A stretch of DNA of 64,000 nt from Bacillus ndiopicus. GTDB lineage: Bacteria; Bacillota; Bacilli; Bacillales_A; Planococcaceae. The stretch lies in assembly GCF_000612805.1 (NCBI RefSeq), contig NZ_HG964403.1, forward strand, positions 967,015 through 1,031,014, read 5' to 3'. The notes beneath the pieces are model-generated. The model was not told where the DNA came from and made no database searches. It worked only from the letters and a program-made list of their open reading frames with translations. Shown here in pieces: positions 27,246 through 37,158 of the stretch; position 1 is the stretch's first letter; the number at the start of each line of letters is the position of its first letter. The translations under genes and the position numbers were made by a program.

Positions 27246-28223
27246 ATGTTCAAATTTAAAAAGAAATCACATGTAGCTATTGAATTAAATGATTACATAT
27301 TGCGCGTGCTCGTGAAAAAGGGGGAGCACTCAGCACAATGGGAAACGCACGATATTTTGCTTGCACAAGGTATTGTTCAAGATGGCGTTATTGTCGATGA
27401 GGTAGAGCTATTTAAAATTATTAAAAATAATATTGCTTTGTTTGGTGGAAAAAAGCAATTTGTACGTACATTTGTATCTGATACATCAGTTTTATTGAAA
27501 ACATTTGAGCATCCAGATGATGTTGAGGGTAGCAAACTGAAGCCTTATGTACAAATGGAGCTAGGGCGAACAGTGCATTTGCCATTTCATGAGCCGTTAA
27601 TCGATGTTTATGATCCAATTGAAGGAGATGGACAGGCAACATTGTTTGCAGCGCCTTCGGAAGAAGTGACGAAGCTTGTCAATTTGCTTTTGGATGCACC
27701 ACTTACCCCTGAGGCAATTGATATTCGGGCATTAAGCAATTTGAGATTGCTTGAGAAGATGGGGAAATTTCAGGAAAATAAAACGTATATGATTACAAAC
27801 TGGTTAATTAACGAACTAACCGTTTGTATTTATTCAAATGGGCAGGTTGATTTTTTACGTTTTCAAACCATCGATACCGATTTGGCAAAATGGCATGGTA
27901 TTGTCGATAGTAAAAATGAAGTAATGTTCTCTTACACTGGGGAGGAAGGGGACTACAGAATGCTTCTTGTCGATCGTGTAATGGAGCTCGATCGCATTAT
28001 GAATTTCTTTAGATTCTCTCTTCATAAAGGTGAAAAAATGATTGATGAAATTATTGTAATGGGCGATAATCCTTGGCTTCCTACAATCAGTGAATTGATT
28101 GCTGAAAGCTTACCCGTAGCAATTAAAATAGTAGACGATCAAATGATTCAGCAATCTTATCCAAATATGAAAGCCAAATATGCGGCTCTTATAGGACTTG
28201 CCTTAAAGGAGGTACGCGTATGA
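27246..28223 (+). CDS. pilM: Type IV pilus assembly protein PilM
   Basis: A 325-residue actin-like cytoplasmic protein that binds the PilN N-terminus. The N-terminal HVAIELNDYILRVLV and the later QDGVIVDEVEL match the PilM start. ATG 27246 has AAGGAGCTG upstream and is preferred to the longer frame from 27174. It overlaps pilN by 4 bp and is followed by pilO, the normal PilMNO alignment-complex order. Sequence divergence from proteobacterial PilM is large, so the call rests partly on gene order. Confidence 0.8.
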   Translation: MFKFKKKSHVAIELNDYILRVLVKKGEHSAQWETHDILLAQGIVQDGVIVDEVELFKIIKNNIALFGGKKQFVRTFVSDTSVLLKTFEHPDDVEGSKLKPYVQMELGRTVHLPFHEPLIDVYDPIEGDGQATLFAAPSEEVTKLVNLLLDAPLTPEAIDIRALSNLRLLEKMGKFQENKTYMITNWLINELTVCIYSNGQVDFLRFQTIDTDLAKWHGIVDSKNEVMFSYTGEEGDYRMLLVDRVMELDRIMNFFRFSLHKGEKMIDEIIVMGDNPWLPTISELIAESLPVAIKIVDDQMIQQSYPNMKAKYAALIGLALKEVRV

Positions 28224-28807
28224 TTCCAGATATAAACCTGTTACCTCATATCAATAGAAGCGAATCAAATTTAAAAATTTTTTATAGTAGTTTAGCAGTT
28301 TTGGCGTTGCTTATTTTAAGCCTAATAGTGTGGCAATTCTTTTCTATGAAAGATGAGGTTACAAAGCTTACGAATGAGCAGCAAACACTTCAGGCACAAA
28401 AAGATCAACTGCAAGGAGAATATAATGCATTGCTAAATAGTAATACAGGCTCTATAGAGCAAGCAGTTACATTTGTCGAAAAAGTTTCTTACCCTGTATC
28501 GCCTTTAGTAGATGAAGTTCGGGCATTACTTTTACCGAATAGTTATTTACGCAACTATACCTTCGATGAGGAAAAAGTAATAGTAAAGGCTGATTTTGAA
28601 ACCTTTACTAATATTTCTAAATATGTTGCATTGTTAGAGCGAAGTGAATATTTTAATGATGTTCAACTTGGAACAGTGGATGATTTTGAAATAAATCCGA
28701 ATGGCAGTAATGAAAAAGAAGTAGATTTTAGCAGTGTATCACGCTATTCTGTACAAATTGAGCTATATATTGATAAAAAGTATTTAGCTTTTGGGGGTGC
28801 ACAGTAA
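28220..28807 (+). CDS. pilN: Type IV pilus assembly protein PilN
   Basis: A 195-residue bitopic membrane protein. The N-terminus MIPDINLLPHINR contains the INLLP motif that docks PilM. One membrane helix (about 20-42) and a coiled coil (VTKLTNEQQTLQAQKDQL) follow, then a ferredoxin-like extracytoplasmic domain. It overlaps both neighbours (pilM by 4 bp, pilO by 1 bp). Confidence 0.88.
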   Translation: MIPDINLLPHINRSESNLKIFYSSLAVLALLILSLIVWQFFSMKDEVTKLTNEQQTLQAQKDQLQGEYNALLNSNTGSIEQAVTFVEKVSYPVSPLVDEVRALLLPNSYLRNYTFDEEKVIVKADFETFTNISKYVALLERSEYFNDVQLGTVDDFEINPNGSNEKEVDFSSVSRYSVQIELYIDKKYLAFGGAQ

Positions 28808-29472
28808 TGTTTAGCAATAAAAATTCAGCCCCCATCTTATTAACAGTTCTTGTCGCACTCTTATTATTCGCAAGCTATTATTATTTTGTTCTGCCAAAAA
28901 AGGATGAGACCGAGCGTTTGCGTAGTTCTGTGTCAAATCTACAACAAGAGATTAAGAGCTTACAATCTCAAATTGCGATGAAGAAAAATGAAGAGGGACA
29001 AGTTCCTGAAAATCTTTTTGCACTGCAAAAGAAAGTACCGCAAAATAAAGATATTGTGAATTTATTATTAAATATGGAAGAAATCGAATTGCTATCAAAA
29101 TCAAAAATTACAGGGATGCAATTTAATAATTATGATGCTTTAGTAAGTGAATCTGAATTACAAGAACCAAGTAAACCAGAAGCTATTAACAAAACAGAAG
29201 AACAGGCTACTGAAGAGCTACCAACTTCTTCGATTTCAAAAGAATTATTGCCTCCAGAGCTACAAATGGTGACATTTAATGTGGAATTTGAAACTAAGAA
29301 TGAATCAGATCTTACTATATTTTTAAAAGAATTAGAGTCATTAGAGCGTATTGTTCGAATTGATCAAATTGATTTACAAGTTCCTGGTGAAGCAGATTTA
29401 GTTGAAGAGGGACCTGCAAAAACAGTTTCAACTAAAATACAAGCGACAACATTTTATTATGTAGGTGAGTAA
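28807..29472 (+). CDS. pilO: Type IV pilus assembly protein PilO
   Basis: A 221-residue bitopic protein with one N-terminal membrane helix (about 10-28), a coiled coil (ERLRSSVSNLQQEIKSLQSQ) and an extracytoplasmic domain. A glutamate/proline-rich insertion (about 116-150) interrupts the predicted fold. It would form a heterodimer with PilN that anchors the pilus machine. No PilP or PilQ follows, as expected in a monoderm. Confidence 0.82.
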   Translation: MFSNKNSAPILLTVLVALLLFASYYYFVLPKKDETERLRSSVSNLQQEIKSLQSQIAMKKNEEGQVPENLFALQKKVPQNKDIVNLLLNMEEIELLSKSKITGMQFNNYDALVSESELQEPSKPEAINKTEEQATEELPTSSISKELLPPELQMVTFNVEFETKNESDLTIFLKELESLERIVRIDQIDLQVPGEADLVEEGPAKTVSTKIQATTFYYVGE

Positions 29473-29475
29473 AAA

Positions 29476-30231
29476 ATGACAGTCACATATACTTTTCTTT
29501 CTCTTATATTAGGGCTTGTGCTTGGCTCTTTTTATAATGTTGTTGGCTTACGTATTCCCAAAAATGAATCTATCGTTTACCCTGGATCTCATTGTACAAA
29601 CTGCCACCGTTCATTAAACGCAGTTGATTTAGTACCAGTATTTTCTTATCTTTTATTGCACGGGAAATGTCGCTTATGTAAAGTGCGCATTTCCCCAATA
29701 TATATGGTGATGGAGCTTTTAACAGGAATCTGTTTTGCCTTTTCTTATTGGCAGCTTGGAATTTCGTTAGAGCTAATTGTTGCATGGCTTTTTATTTCGC
29801 TATTAATTATTATTACAGTATCTGATATTGCTTATATGCTTATCCCAAACAAAATTTTATTATTCTTTTTACCCCTAATAGCACTGGGACGGATATTATC
29901 CCCACTTGAGCCTTGGTGGGATAGTTTACTAGGTGCAGCAATTGGCTTTGGTACTTTACTGCTAATTGCAGTTGTTTCAAGAGGTGGCATGGGGGGCGGA
30001 GATATAAAACTCTTTTTCATTATAGGGCTTGTTCTTGGTACGATTAACACACTACTTACATTATTTTTAGCAGCAGTTATTGGTATGTTTGCTAGTGTAA
30101 TCATCTTAAAAAAACATAATCAAAGTCGCAAAACACCAATCCCCTTCGGACCATCCATTGCACTTGCTGCAATTATTGTATATTTTTTCGGTAATAAAAT
30201 AATGGAGTGGTATAAAAATTTATTTTTCTAG
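29476..30231 (+). CDS. pilD: Prepilin peptidase PilD (A24 family)
   Basis: A 251-residue integral-membrane aspartyl protease that cleaves the class III signal and may methylate the new N-terminus. The cytoplasmic loop has paired CxxC motifs (Cys40/Cys43 and Cys65/Cys68), typical of the bifunctional methylating form. The catalytic aspartates are in TVSDIAYMLIPN and in the GGGDIKLF loop. It is the last gene of the pilus operon. Confidence 0.94.
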   Translation: MTVTYTFLSLILGLVLGSFYNVVGLRIPKNESIVYPGSHCTNCHRSLNAVDLVPVFSYLLLHGKCRLCKVRISPIYMVMELLTGICFAFSYWQLGISLELIVAWLFISLLIIITVSDIAYMLIPNKILLFFLPLIALGRILSPLEPWWDSLLGAAIGFGTLLLIAVVSRGGMGGGDIKLFFIIGLVLGTINTLLTLFLAAVIGMFASVIILKKHNQSRKTPIPFGPSIALAAIIVYFFGNKIMEWYKNLFF

Positions 30232-30295
30232 CATTGCTAGCAACAAATAATTAGCATAATATAATACTAATTATGTGTAAGTGGGAGGAATGTTT

Positions 30296-30988
30296 ATGAA
30301 GCCAATTATTGCAGTTACAATGCATACAGGGGATAAAAAGCTAGAAATTAACGAAACATACATACAGTCCGTAGAGCTTGCTGGTGGGATACCTTTATGC
30401 ATCCCGCATCTTGATGCACAGGATGTAGAGGCTCTATTAAATAAGGTAGATGGCTTACTATTAATTGGAGGTCATGATGTGAATCCTTATTTATATGGAC
30501 AGGAGCCTCATCAAAAATTAGGCATGTTCCATACGAAACGAGACAATAGTGATTTAGCGATTTTACAAAGCGCTTTTAAAAGACAAATGCCAATACTTGC
30601 AATATGCCGTGGACATCAAGTATTGAATGTAGCGTTTGGAGGCACTTTAATTCAAGATATCCCTTCGCAATGGGAGCAACCACTTGCTCATGCACAAGCC
30701 TCAATGAGGGATGAGGCAACGCATACTGTCAAAATTAACGGAGAAAAGCTTCGTGCGATTTTCGGAACAGAGGAAATTCGAACGAATTCATTCCACCACC
30801 AAGCAATCGATCAACTTGGTGAAGGATTAGTAGCTGCTGGTGTTGCAGTAGATGGCATGAATGAAGCGGTCGAGCATGATGAGCACCCATTTTGCATTGG
30901 CGTACAATGGCACCCGGAGGCAATGGCTCCATTTGGTGATGCAAATTCTATTAAATTATTCCAATCGTTTATTGAAGCATGTAAATAA
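30296..30988 (+). CDS. Gamma-glutamyl-GABA hydrolase family protein (class I GATase-like)
   Basis: A 230-residue peptidase C26 protein related to PuuD. The nucleophile is Cys104 in ICRGHQ, with His206 and Glu208 in VQWHPEAM. GGHDVNPYLYGQ is the typical substrate-loop sequence. It would hydrolyse gamma-glutamyl amides. The frame opens at GTG 30281, but ATG 30296 lies 7 nt from GGGAGG. No putrescine-pathway genes are adjacent, so the real substrate is open. Confidence 0.85.
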   Translation: MKPIIAVTMHTGDKKLEINETYIQSVELAGGIPLCIPHLDAQDVEALLNKVDGLLLIGGHDVNPYLYGQEPHQKLGMFHTKRDNSDLAILQSAFKRQMPILAICRGHQVLNVAFGGTLIQDIPSQWEQPLAHAQASMRDEATHTVKINGEKLRAIFGTEEIRTNSFHHQAIDQLGEGLVAAGVAVDGMNEAVEHDEHPFCIGVQWHPEAMAPFGDANSIKLFQSFIEACK

Positions 30989-30994
30989 TTTAGG

Positions 30995-31032
30995 AGCAAG
31001 TGAACGAGAAAATTCGTTCATTTGCTTTTTTT
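30995..31032 (+). terminator. Terminator after the C26 peptidase gene
   Basis: AGCAAGTGAACGA (30995-31007) pairs with TCGTTCATTTGCT (31014-31026), followed by a run of seven T's. Confidence 0.9.
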
Positions 31033-31117
31033 ATGAAGAATTCTCTCTTAAGCTGCTACTTAAACTGTATTTATTAAGAAGTGGATTTAGGGGTGAGAAT
31101 AGGTAAATAAGGAGAAT

Positions 31118-31304
31118 CGTAGATAACCCAGAGAAATTCGCAGATAAGTCATGAGAAACGCAGATAACTCGAGAAATTCGAAGATAAGTCATGAGAAAAC
31201 GCAGATAACTCGAGAAATTCGAAGATAAATCATGAGAAAACGCAGATAACCCAGAGGAATTCGCAGATAAATCATAAGAAAGTGCAGATAACTCATAAAA
31301 AACG
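31118..31304 (+). repeat. GCAGATAA minisatellite array 1
   Basis: Nine cores (GCAGATAA and variants) start at 31120, 31141, 31161, 31181, 31202, 31222, 31243, 31264 and 31285, so every step is 20 or 21 bp. Two half-unit types alternate: one ending TCATGAGAAAA, the other CTCGAGAAATT. It lies between two converging genes, past the first terminator. A 126-codon frame on the minus strand is made of repeat translation and is not called. Confidence 0.9.
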
Positions 31305-31591
31305 CCGAAAAAAATCATCAAGAAAACCAATTTCATGCAAATTGCGTTATTTTTGACGGAAAACCTTAAAAAACAATGCTTTAATTTATCGAAATGTGGT
31401 GATTTTAACAAATTACAGGCTATTTATGAACATTCACAAATTTCTGTAGGGTGTGTAAGATAACAGTATTACCTCGCTAGCATGATTTCTTGAGTGATTA
31501 CTCCTCACACTCAATCTATGATTTCACTTTTCGATAATGTCTCCGATTTTCTCCTCAAATAAACTATTTGGAAGCCATGCTAGCTTTAAAT
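31305..31591. other. Non-coding region before lexA terminator, with a long-range inverted repeat
   Basis: No gene is seen. GCTAGCATG (31476-31484) and CATGCTAGC (31576-31584) are a perfect 9 bp inverted repeat 91 bp apart. Between them lies a GAGTG/CACTC hairpin (about 31493-31513). A structured RNA or a small decayed mobile element is possible. Confidence 0.35.
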
Positions 31592-31631
31592 AAAAAAACT
31601 GAGCGGACCAAAAGTTGGTAGCTCAGTTTTT
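31592..31631 (-). terminator. lexA terminator
   Basis: AAAACTGAGC (31595-31604) and GCTCAGTTTT (31621-31630) pair, with an inner ACCAA/TTGGT stem. On the minus strand the hairpin is followed by seven T's. Confidence 0.9.
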
Positions 31632-31634
31632 ACA

Positions 31635-32255
31635 TTATTGTATTTTACGATATAGGCCAACTACTTGCCCTAAAATTGTTACTTGATTAACTAAAATTGG
31701 ATCCATTGAAGAGTTTTCAGGCTGCAAACGGAAATGTGTTTTTTCTTTATAGAAACGTTTTACTGTCGCCTCATCATCCTCTGTCATAGCAACGACAATA
31801 TCTCCGTTGTTAGCAGTTGATTTTTGCTTAACTATTACATAATCTCCATCTAGAATTCCAGCTTCAATCATTGATTCTCCCATTATTTCTAACATAAATA
31901 GTTGATCTTCTGAAGTACCATATGAATTTGGAAGAGGGAAGTATTCTTCGATATTCTCGATTGCTGAGATAGGTAATCCAGCTGTTACTTTACCAATTAA
32001 AGGTACATGAATAACACCTTGTTGTCCTGATTCATGGTCATTGCCATCTAAAATTTCGATAGCACGTGGTTTTGTTGGATCTCGACGAATAAGCCCTTTG
32101 CTTTCTAAGCGAGCTAAATGTCCATGTACAGTCGAGCTAGATGCTAAACCAACCGCTTCACCTATTTCACGAACTGACGGTGGGTAACCTTTTGACCTGA
32201 CTTCTTCTTTGATAAAAGCTAAAATTGCTTCTTGGCGTTTTGATACTTTTGTCAA
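31635..32255 (-). CDS. lexA: SOS repressor LexA
   Basis: A 206-residue SOS repressor. The N-terminal winged helix contains [26 protein letters not shown]. The autocleavage site is Ala92-Gly93 (VTAGLP), with catalytic Ser128 in MGESM and Lys166 in EATVKRF, each one residue beyond the B. subtilis numbering. An in-frame GTG at 32264 overlaps the ribosome site AAGAGGTG; TTG at 32255 gives MTKVSKRQ, matching the known Bacillus start. It is divergent from yneA across a region with several LexA boxes. Confidence 0.97.
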   Translation of the reverse strand: MTKVSKRQEAILAFIKEEVRSKGYPPSVREIGEAVGLASSSTVHGHLARLESKGLIRRDPTKPRAIEILDGNDHESGQQGVIHVPLIGKVTAGLPISAIENIEEYFPLPNSYGTSEDQLFMLEIMGESMIEAGILDGDYVIVKQKSTANNGDIVVAMTEDDEATVKRFYKEKTHFRLQPENSSMDPILVNQVTILGQVVGLYRKIQ

Positions 32256-32359
32256 CTCATTCACCTCTTTTTTCTTGTTTTAGTAAAACATTCTCACCCC
32301 ATAATTAGTGAGTTAGATGCAATATTTGGTCTTGTTCAGCGCTTGTATTGAGTGTTCGT

Positions 32360-32452
32360 TGAATCAAGATAAAGCCTATGATCGATATCATAACTTTGTA
32401 AACTTACTCCAAAAAAGTTTGGATGCAATTACGCTAAGGCGCAATTTATAGA
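32360..32452 (+). repeat. Dispersed structured element, copy C (tail only, degenerate)
   Basis: GAATCAAGATAAAGCCT leads into ATC-AT-AACTTT (32387-32397), a variable loop, AAAGTT-TG-GAT (32414-32424), then CAATTACGC-TAA-GGCGCAATT. Compared with copy B, three stem pairs differ on both sides while pairing is kept. It lies between lexA and the yneA promoter. Confidence 0.7.
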
Positions 32453-32496
32453 ACAAATTTTCTTGTTTTCAGTATAACAAAATAGGAAATAGAATG

Positions 32497-32577
32497 CAAA
32501 CGTTAGTTCGAAAATAATTGTTGACAAAAACACTTGTTCGTTTTAATATGGGAACATATATTCCGAACGAACATTCT
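32497..32577 (+). promoter_or_regulatory. yneA promoter with multiple LexA boxes
   Basis: Sigma-A promoter TTGACA (32521-32526), 17 bp, TAATAT (32544-32549). Candidate LexA sites (CGAAC-N4-GTTCG): CAAACGTTAGTTCG (32497-32510, 9 of 10), AAAACACTTGTTCG (32527-32540, 8 of 10, inside the spacer), CGAACGAACATTCT (32564-32577, 8 of 10), and a weaker GGAACATATATTCC (32551-32564). This predicts tight SOS control of yneA-yneB. Confidence 0.82.
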
Positions 32578-32595
32578 ATTACAGGGGGCGTTTAT

Positions 32596-33581
<986 letters not shown>

Positions 33582-33680
33582 GTAAACCTTTCAAAACGTA
33601 TTGTACAAGATAAATCACTTGCGCTTTACGTTTTTTTCTCATACCTTTGTAATATGGAGTTTTAGAAAGGTGAGAAAAAT

Positions 33681-33917
33681 ATGTTATCAAAACAAAAATT
33701 AGCTCGAATTAATACATTAGCAAAAAAAGCGAAGGAAGGAACATTAACTGAGGCAGAAGCAAAAGAGCGTACAGCACTTCGTAAAGAATACTTGGACACA
33801 TTCCGCTCAACGATGCGTGAGACGATTGAGCATGTGAAAATTGTCGATCCGGAAGGCAATGACGTAACGCCAGAAAAACTAAAAAATATAAAACAACAAA
33901 AGGGTTTCTTGAACTAA
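33681..33917 (+). CDS. ynzC: DUF896 family protein YnzC
   Basis: A 78-residue protein of the UPF0291/DUF896 family: a short helical hairpin (LSKQKLARINTLAKKAKEG ... ERTALRKEYL) and a C-terminal PEGNDVTPEKLK segment. In B. subtilis ynzC belongs to the SOS-induced yneAB-ynzC operon. Here 99 bp separate it from yneB, and it has an AAAGGTGAG site. Function unknown. Confidence 0.92.
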   Translation: MLSKQKLARINTLAKKAKEGTLTEAEAKERTALRKEYLDTFRSTMRETIEHVKIVDPEGNDVTPEKLKNIKQQKGFLN

Positions 33918-34010
33918 GGTTACACAATTTCATACAATGTGACACATTTAGCATTTAGTATGACAAATTTCAAAGAAAACACCTACTTACCATTGTTTTC
34001 TTTAACGTTC

Positions 34011-34039
34011 TTGACTACACTATAAAAGTAAACTATATA
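34011..34039 (+). promoter_or_regulatory. tkt promoter
   Basis: TTGACT (34011-34016), 17 bp, TATATA (34034-34039), about 22 bases before the start codon: a near-consensus sigma-A promoter. Confidence 0.75.
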
Positions 34040-34060
34040 GCACGAGAAAGGATGTCAAAA

Positions 34061-36055
34061 ATGACTCACACTCCGGATCAACTTGCAATTAATGCAATTC
34101 GTACATTGTCAATTGATGCAATTGAAAAAGCAAATTCTGGCCACCCTGGTTTACCAATGGGTGCAGCTCCAATGGCTTACACGCTTTGGACAAAGCATTT
34201 ACGCCATAACCCACAAAATCCAAATTGGTATAACCGTGACCGCTTTGTATTATCTGCTGGACATGGCTCTATGCTACTTTATAGCTTACTACATTTAGGT
34301 GGCTATGATTTGCCAATGGAAGAAATTAAAAACTTCCGTCAATGGGATTCATTAACACCTGGTCACCCAGAGTATGGTCATACCGTAGGTGTTGAAGCAA
34401 CAACTGGGCCACTTGGACAAGGTATCGCGATGACTGTTGGTATGGCGATGGCTGAGGCACACCTTGCAGCTAAATATAATAAAGATGACTATCAAATTGT
34501 AAATCACTACACTTATGCTTTATGTGGTGATGGTGATTTAATGGAAGGTGTAGCTGCGGAGGCTATTTCATTAGCAGGTCATTTACAATTAGAAAAATTG
34601 ATTGTGCTTTATGATAGTAACGATATTTCATTAGATGGCGAATTAGGCATGGCATTCTCTGAAAATGTTCAAAAACGTTTCGAATCATATGGCTGGAACT
34701 ATTTACGCGTCGATGATGGTAACGATGTAGCAGACTTAAGCGCTAAAATTGAAGAGGCGAAACAACTAAAAGGCAAGCCAACTTTAATTGAAGTCAAAAC
34801 AGTAATTGGCTACGGCTCACCAAATAAATCTGGTAAATCAGATTCTCACGGTGCACCACTTGGAGCTGATGAAGCAGCGTTAACAAAAACACATTATGGC
34901 TGGGGACACGAGCCTTTCAGCATTCCACAAGAAGTATATGAAACATTTAAAGAAGCAGCAGAGCGTCAAGGTGTAGCAGCAGAAAAAACTTGGAATGAAC
35001 AATTCGAAGCTTACCGAGCTGAATACCCAGAGTTAGCTGCAGAATTCGAAAATGCAATGGAAGGTGACTTACCAGCAGATTTTGCAGCTGAAGTGCCAGT
35101 TTATGAAGCAGGCAAATCAGTCGCAACACGTTCATCTTCTGGCGATGTAATTAACGCATTAGCGAAAAAGTTACCTTCATTCTTCGGTGGAAGTGCGGAC
35201 TTAGCAAGCTCAAATAAAACAACAATTAAAGGCGCTGGAGATTTCTCGGCAGAAAACTATGCTGGGCGCAATATTTGGTTTGGTGTACGTGAATTTGCAA
35301 TGGGTGCAGCATTAAATGGTATGGCTTTACATGGTGGTGTTAACGTATTTGGAGCAACATTCTTTGTATTCTCTGACTACGTTCGTCCGGCAGTGCGTTT
35401 ATCTGCATTAATGGGCTTACCAGTAACATACGTGTTCACACACGATTCAATCGCTGTTGGTGAAGATGGTCCGACACATGAGCCGATTGAGCATCTAGCT
35501 TCATTACGCGCAATGCCAAACTTAAATGTGATTCGTCCAGCAGATGCAAATGAATCAGCAGAGGCATGGAAGCAAGCAGTTCTATCACCAAGCACACCAA
35601 CTGCTTTAGTATTATCTCGTCAAAATTTACCAGTACTAGAAACGACAGCGGAATTAGCTGCTGATGGTGTAGTGCGTGGTGGTTATGTAATTTCACCAGC
35701 AACAAAAGCAACACCAGATGCAATTTTAATTGCAGCAGGCTCTGAAGTTTCTTTAGCGGTTGATGCACAAAAAGCATTGCTTGCTGAAGGAATTGATGTA
35801 TCTGTTGTATCAATGCCATCAACGTTTGCATTTGATCAACAAGATGCAGAGTATAAAGAATCTGTCTTACCGAAGGCTGTTACAAAACGTTTAGCAATCG
35901 AAATGGGTGCTACGCAAAGCTGGTACAAATATGTTGGCTTAGATGGTGATGTATTAGGAATTGATACATTTGGCGCATCAGCACCTGGCGATTTAGTAAT
36001 CGAAAAATTTGGTTTCACAGTTGAAAATGTAGTGAATAAGGTAAAAGCATTATAA
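34061..36055 (+). CDS. tkt: Transketolase
   Basis: A 664-residue thiamine-diphosphate enzyme that moves two-carbon units in the pentose phosphate pathway. Signatures are [20 protein letters not shown] near the N-terminus, the TPP motif [13 protein letters not shown] with a later NDISLDG metal site, and [16 protein letters not shown] in the pyrimidine-binding domain. Two ATGs (34052, 34061) are in frame; the second has better spacing to GAAAGG. The gene sits after ynzC, as in B. subtilis. Confidence 0.97.
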   Translation: MTHTPDQLAINAIRTLSIDAIEKANSGHPGLPMGAAPMAYTLWTKHLRHNPQNPNWYNRDRFVLSAGHGSMLLYSLLHLGGYDLPMEEIKNFRQWDSLTPGHPEYGHTVGVEATTGPLGQGIAMTVGMAMAEAHLAAKYNKDDYQIVNHYTYALCGDGDLMEGVAAEAISLAGHLQLEKLIVLYDSNDISLDGELGMAFSENVQKRFESYGWNYLRVDDGNDVADLSAKIEEAKQLKGKPTLIEVKTVIGYGSPNKSGKSDSHGAPLGADEAALTKTHYGWGHEPFSIPQEVYETFKEAAERQGVAAEKTWNEQFEAYRAEYPELAAEFENAMEGDLPADFAAEVPVYEAGKSVATRSSSGDVINALAKKLPSFFGGSADLASSNKTTIKGAGDFSAENYAGRNIWFGVREFAMGAALNGMALHGGVNVFGATFFVFSDYVRPAVRLSALMGLPVTYVFTHDSIAVGEDGPTHEPIEHLASLRAMPNLNVIRPADANESAEAWKQAVLSPSTPTALVLSRQNLPVLETTAELAADGVVRGGYVISPATKATPDAILIAAGSEVSLAVDAQKALLAEGIDVSVVSMPSTFAFDQQDAEYKESVLPKAVTKRLAIEMGATQSWYKYVGLDGDVLGIDTFGASAPGDLVIEKFGFTVENVVNKVKAL

Positions 36056-36069
36056 GCTGTCAATAAAAT

Positions 36070-36113
36070 ATAAGGTTTCTCTAATGTTATGATTAGGGGA
36101 GCCTTATTTTTTT
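36070..36113 (+). terminator. tkt terminator
   Basis: ATAAGGTTTCTCTAAT (36070-36085) pairs with ATTAGGGGAGCCTTAT (36092-36107), followed by a T-run. Confidence 0.88.
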
Positions 36114-36483
36114 ATCTTTATGAAGGCTGTCAAATTATAATGGATAACCAATTTATGTGTAAATAATTTCTGTTTGTTGGAAATGTTCAATTGAGGGAAG
36201 AGAATATCGAACTACCTTTCGGGTTTTGTCCAATACTTTATTAGAACGATACACATTCACGCATAAGTCAGGGGTTAGCAACAATCATAAAAGCAGGTAT
36301 ATCTAATAAATTTGAATTAAATCATGTTATGAAAATGGGGTAATGTTACGGTATAGACATTTTGATGAGAAAAATTATGTGTTAGCATGTTAATTTTTTG
36401 CTATTGAAAAGTTTGATTTTGACACTTTCAACGAATGCTATATCGGTTTAACAAAAGCCAAATATGGTACTGCACCCCAAAGT
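36114..36483. other. Non-coding gap with a possible IS3-family end
   Basis: No open frame of note in 370 bp. Near its end, TGGTACTGCACCCCAAAGTA (36464-36483) resembles the terminal inverted repeat of IS3/IS150 elements, read inwards from the right. No matching left end or transposase was found, so it is at most a remnant. Confidence 0.3.
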
Positions 36484-36522
36484 AAAAAAAGCCTTGGCAC
36501 TATAAAGGCATAGCACCAAAGG
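36484..36522 (-). terminator. Terminator of the lia operon
   Basis: On the minus strand CCTTTGGTGCTAT pairs with ATAGTGCCAAGG (two G-T pairs, one bulge), followed by CTTTTTTT. Confidence 0.85.
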
Positions 36523-36525
36523 TTA

Positions 36526-37158
36526 TTATTTTGCCAATCCGTTCTGGAAAGCATAGACGACTGCTTGTGTTCGATCTTGTACATCTAATTTACTTAAAAT
36601 ATTGCTAACATGTGTTTTCACTGTTTTTAATGCGATAAATAACTCATCTGCAATTTCTTGGTTTGCTTTACCCTGAGCCATTAAAAGTAGTACTTCCATT
36701 TCACGTTCTGTTAAGCTTTCATGTAATGGGGCAGTTGTAGCACTGCGCATTCTAGAAATCATTTTTGTTGTAACTTCAGGTTCTAAAACTGTTTCGCCAT
36801 TTATCGTTTTACGAATGGCATCGGCAATTTGCTTCGCGTTTGATGTTTTTAAAATATAGCTAACAGCCCCTGCCTCAAGGGCTGGATATACTTTATCATC
36901 ATCTAAAAAGCTTGTTACCATCATGACTTTTGCAGTAGGCCATTGCTGCAAAATTTTCTCTGTTGCCTCTGCTCCTGTCATAATTGGCATAACATTATCC
37001 ATTAAAATTAAATCAGGACGTAAAGAGAGCGCCTTATCAATTGCCTCTAAGCCATTTGCAGCCTCGCCGATAACTTCGATATCAGGCTGTGCTGATAGAT
37101 AGGCTGCTACACCAATCCGCACCATTTCATGATCGTCTACAAGTAATACTTTAATCAA
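36526..37158 (-). CDS. liaR: Response regulator LiaR/VraR
   Basis: A 210-residue NarL-type regulator. The receiver has the acidic pair in [12 protein letters not shown], phospho-acceptor Asp54 in LILMDNVMP, and Lys in SYILKTSNA. The C-terminal LuxR helix-turn-helix reads [25 protein letters not shown] 37158 gives [11 protein letters not shown], aligning with B. subtilis LiaR; the earlier GTG (37167) overlaps the ribosome site. It overlaps liaS and is the last gene of the operon. Confidence 0.94.
   Translation of the reverse strand: MIKVLLVDDHEMVRIGVAAYLSAQPDIEVIGEAANGLEAIDKALSLRPDLILMDNVMPIMTGAEATEKILQQWPTAKVMMVTSFLDDDKVYPALEAGAVSYILKTSNAKQIADAIRKTINGETVLEPEVTTKMISRMRSATTAPLHESLTEREMEVLLLMAQGKANQEIADELFIALKTVKTHVSNILSKLDVQDRTQAVVYAFQNGLAK

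Noticed and set aside
31118..31304. CRISPR-like direct repeats
   Set aside because: The units are too short and the sequence between cores repeats as well; there are no unique spacers and no cas genes. The same reasoning applies to the arrays at 40.9, 49.6 and 63.8 kb.
31031..31411. 126-codon minus-strand open frame
   Set aside because: It is made by translating the minisatellite on the reverse strand (repeated DLSAN-type peptides), has no ribosome site and crosses a terminator.
32518..32595. Upstream start for yneA
   Set aside because: The segment contains the -35, -10 and LexA boxes; the LysM protein starts well at 32596 with a ribosome site.
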